From: Chara braunii
Taxonomy: Eukaryota > Streptophyta > Charophyceae > Charales > Characeae
Assembly (NCBI GenBank): GCA_003427395.1
Contig: BFEA01000003.1
Span: 6,041,835 to 6,070,209, forward strand
Direction of reading: 5' to 3'
Length of the DNA stretch: 28,375 bases
Shown: positions 27,707-28,375 of the stretch, one piece after another
Layout: every line of letters starts with the position of its first letter
Position numbering within the stretch: the first letter of the stretch is position 1
Translations under genes and position numbers: made by a program
The notes under the pieces: model-generated
What the model was told of the DNA's origin: nothing
Seen by the model: only the letters and a program-made list of their open reading frames with translations
Databases searched by the model: none

Positions 27707-28296
27707 TTAGGAAAGTGGGGGTGGAGTTCCAGGTCGGAACTAGAATTTCCTGTGTCAAGCTCCAGGGGTAGAACTGCAAGTGTCTCTTTTGGCTCAAAGT
27801 TGCCGATCCCACGGCCTGGGCCGCGTATGGTGTTCGGGTGGGGCGCTATGGGTGTCCCGGTGGGAATGCTCGTACCGCTGTCGGCCGACGCAAGTCTCTG
27901 AGGCTGAGGAGGATGAACTGCGCTCTCCTTGTTCTGTTTCGGAATGGGTTTGCTGGGTGATCCCCGCCGGATGGTACTCGCTGTGTTGTTTGCAATCTGA
28001 GCATGGCGGTCGGGGCCAGAACCGGGCTATGGTATCCCAGGGGAAGACGAGTAGTTGGCGATACTGGAGGACGATGTAATAGGGAGGGAAGTTAGTGGTG
28101 ATGGCCACGAAGCCCGGGGTTAGGAGGGTAATGCTGGGTTCGACTATCGAGATAATCCGGGAATTGTGAGTCTCGGTTTATTGCCAACTGGAAATCGCAC
28201 CTGCACTGTGTTACCTCGCGTTCATTGAACGCGCGTTTCGCGTTCAGCCTTTAAACGAGGTGAACGCGCGTTCAGTGAACGGCGGTAAACGCGTTT
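27656..28296 (-). repeat. LTR-like fragment D
   Basis: GTGCGCCAAGGATTTTAGG (27692-27710) and TTCGGAGTGTTAG (27657-27669) match the end of the element A 5' LTR (about 8872-8940). The fragment carries an ORF X copy. At its right edge the junction box CGCAGGGGGTT (28307-28317) occurs, which in A and B lies just inside the 3' LTR. D is therefore probably the 3' LTR of another element running off the right edge, placed against the truncated element B. Boundaries are approximate. Confidence 0.5.
27794..28177 (-). CDS. ORF X copy in LTR fragment D (partial)
   Basis: The frame is open from just below a TAA (28178-28180) to 27794, without an ATG at its start, so it is probably truncated or decayed at the N-terminus. 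The core matches element A ORF X closely: TPGFVAIT, NFPPYYIVL, LLVFPW, FWPRPPCSDC (the CxxC pair). The tail is Ser/His/Arg-rich and not conserved. No known family is recognised. Confidence 0.5.
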   Translation of the reverse strand, partial: TETHNSRIISIVEPSITLLTPGFVAITTNFPPYYIVLQYRQLLVFPWDTIARFWPRPPCSDCKQHSEYHPAGITQQTHSETEQGERSSSSSASETCVGRQRYEHSHRDTHSAPPEHHTRPRPWDRQL

Positions 28297-28317
28297 GACG
28301 CGTTTGCGCAGGGGGTT
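28221..28317. repeat. Palindrome-rich cluster ending in the junction box
   Basis: Multiple short palindromes: GTTCATTGAAC, GAACGCGCGTTC, GTTCAGTGAAC, AAACGCGTTT. The last inverted pair, AAACGCG (28287-28293) and CGCGTTT (28299-28305), is followed one base later by CGCAGGGGGTT, as at the element A and B junctions. The remaining 28318-28375 is G-rich without a visible gene. Confidence 0.65.
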
Positions 28318-28375
28318 GTGCGGGGTGCGGGGGGGCTTTGGGCAGTGTGGGGAGCGGCGGCGGTGCTTGGGGGGG

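Overview
This is eukaryotic, almost certainly animal, DNA. It is dominated by two decayed Ty3/gypsy-type LTR retrotransposons with all coding on the minus strand. They are separated by about 9 kb of repeat-rich DNA that holds one host gene, a single-exon RING plus TRAF-type zinc-finger protein. Long microsatellites, poly-A-tailed insertions, an inverted-repeat (MITE-like) family and a 790-base N gap also point to an animal nuclear assembly. I cannot name the species; an arthropod is only a guess.

Element A fills 1-11584. Read on the minus strand it is: 5' LTR (11584 to about 8827, with the N gap inside it), gag, zinc knuckle, protease, RT and RNase H in one frame now broken by four stop codons and two frameshifts, then a PHD-finger plus integrase ORF, then a chain of small extra ORFs (Y0, Y1, Y2), then the 3' LTR (399 down past the window edge). 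The two visible LTR ends (1-399 and 11186-11584) differ at about 15 of 399 sites by my count.

11585-20398 is host DNA and small repeats: two poly-A-tailed retroposons, two copies of a MITE-like element in opposite orientation, several tandem duplications, a long pyrimidine tract, and the RING/TRAF-type gene (16127-17230) with 13 AATC units directly upstream of its ATG.

Element B fills 20399 to about 27706: intact RT-RNase H ORF, PHD-integrase ORF with two stops, Y1, Y2 and a 2275-base 3' LTR whose ends form a 7-base inverted repeat. It lacks gag and protease. The right edge holds a third LTR-like fragment (D).

The main discovery candidate is the shared architecture of A and B: LTR[ORF X] - gag-PR-RT-RH // PHD-IN / (Y0) / Y1 / Y2 - LTR[ORF X]. 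It has a PHD finger in front of the integrase, a stop at the homologous place between RNase H and PHD-IN, ATGA stop/start overlaps between successive 3' ORFs in A, two accessory ORFs in the env position without obvious membrane segments, and a small ORF (X) inside the LTRs that recurs in three diverged copies. An inverted repeat followed by CGCAGGGGGTT marks the internal/LTR junction in all three elements. Family recognition rests on motifs read by eye; no database search was possible.
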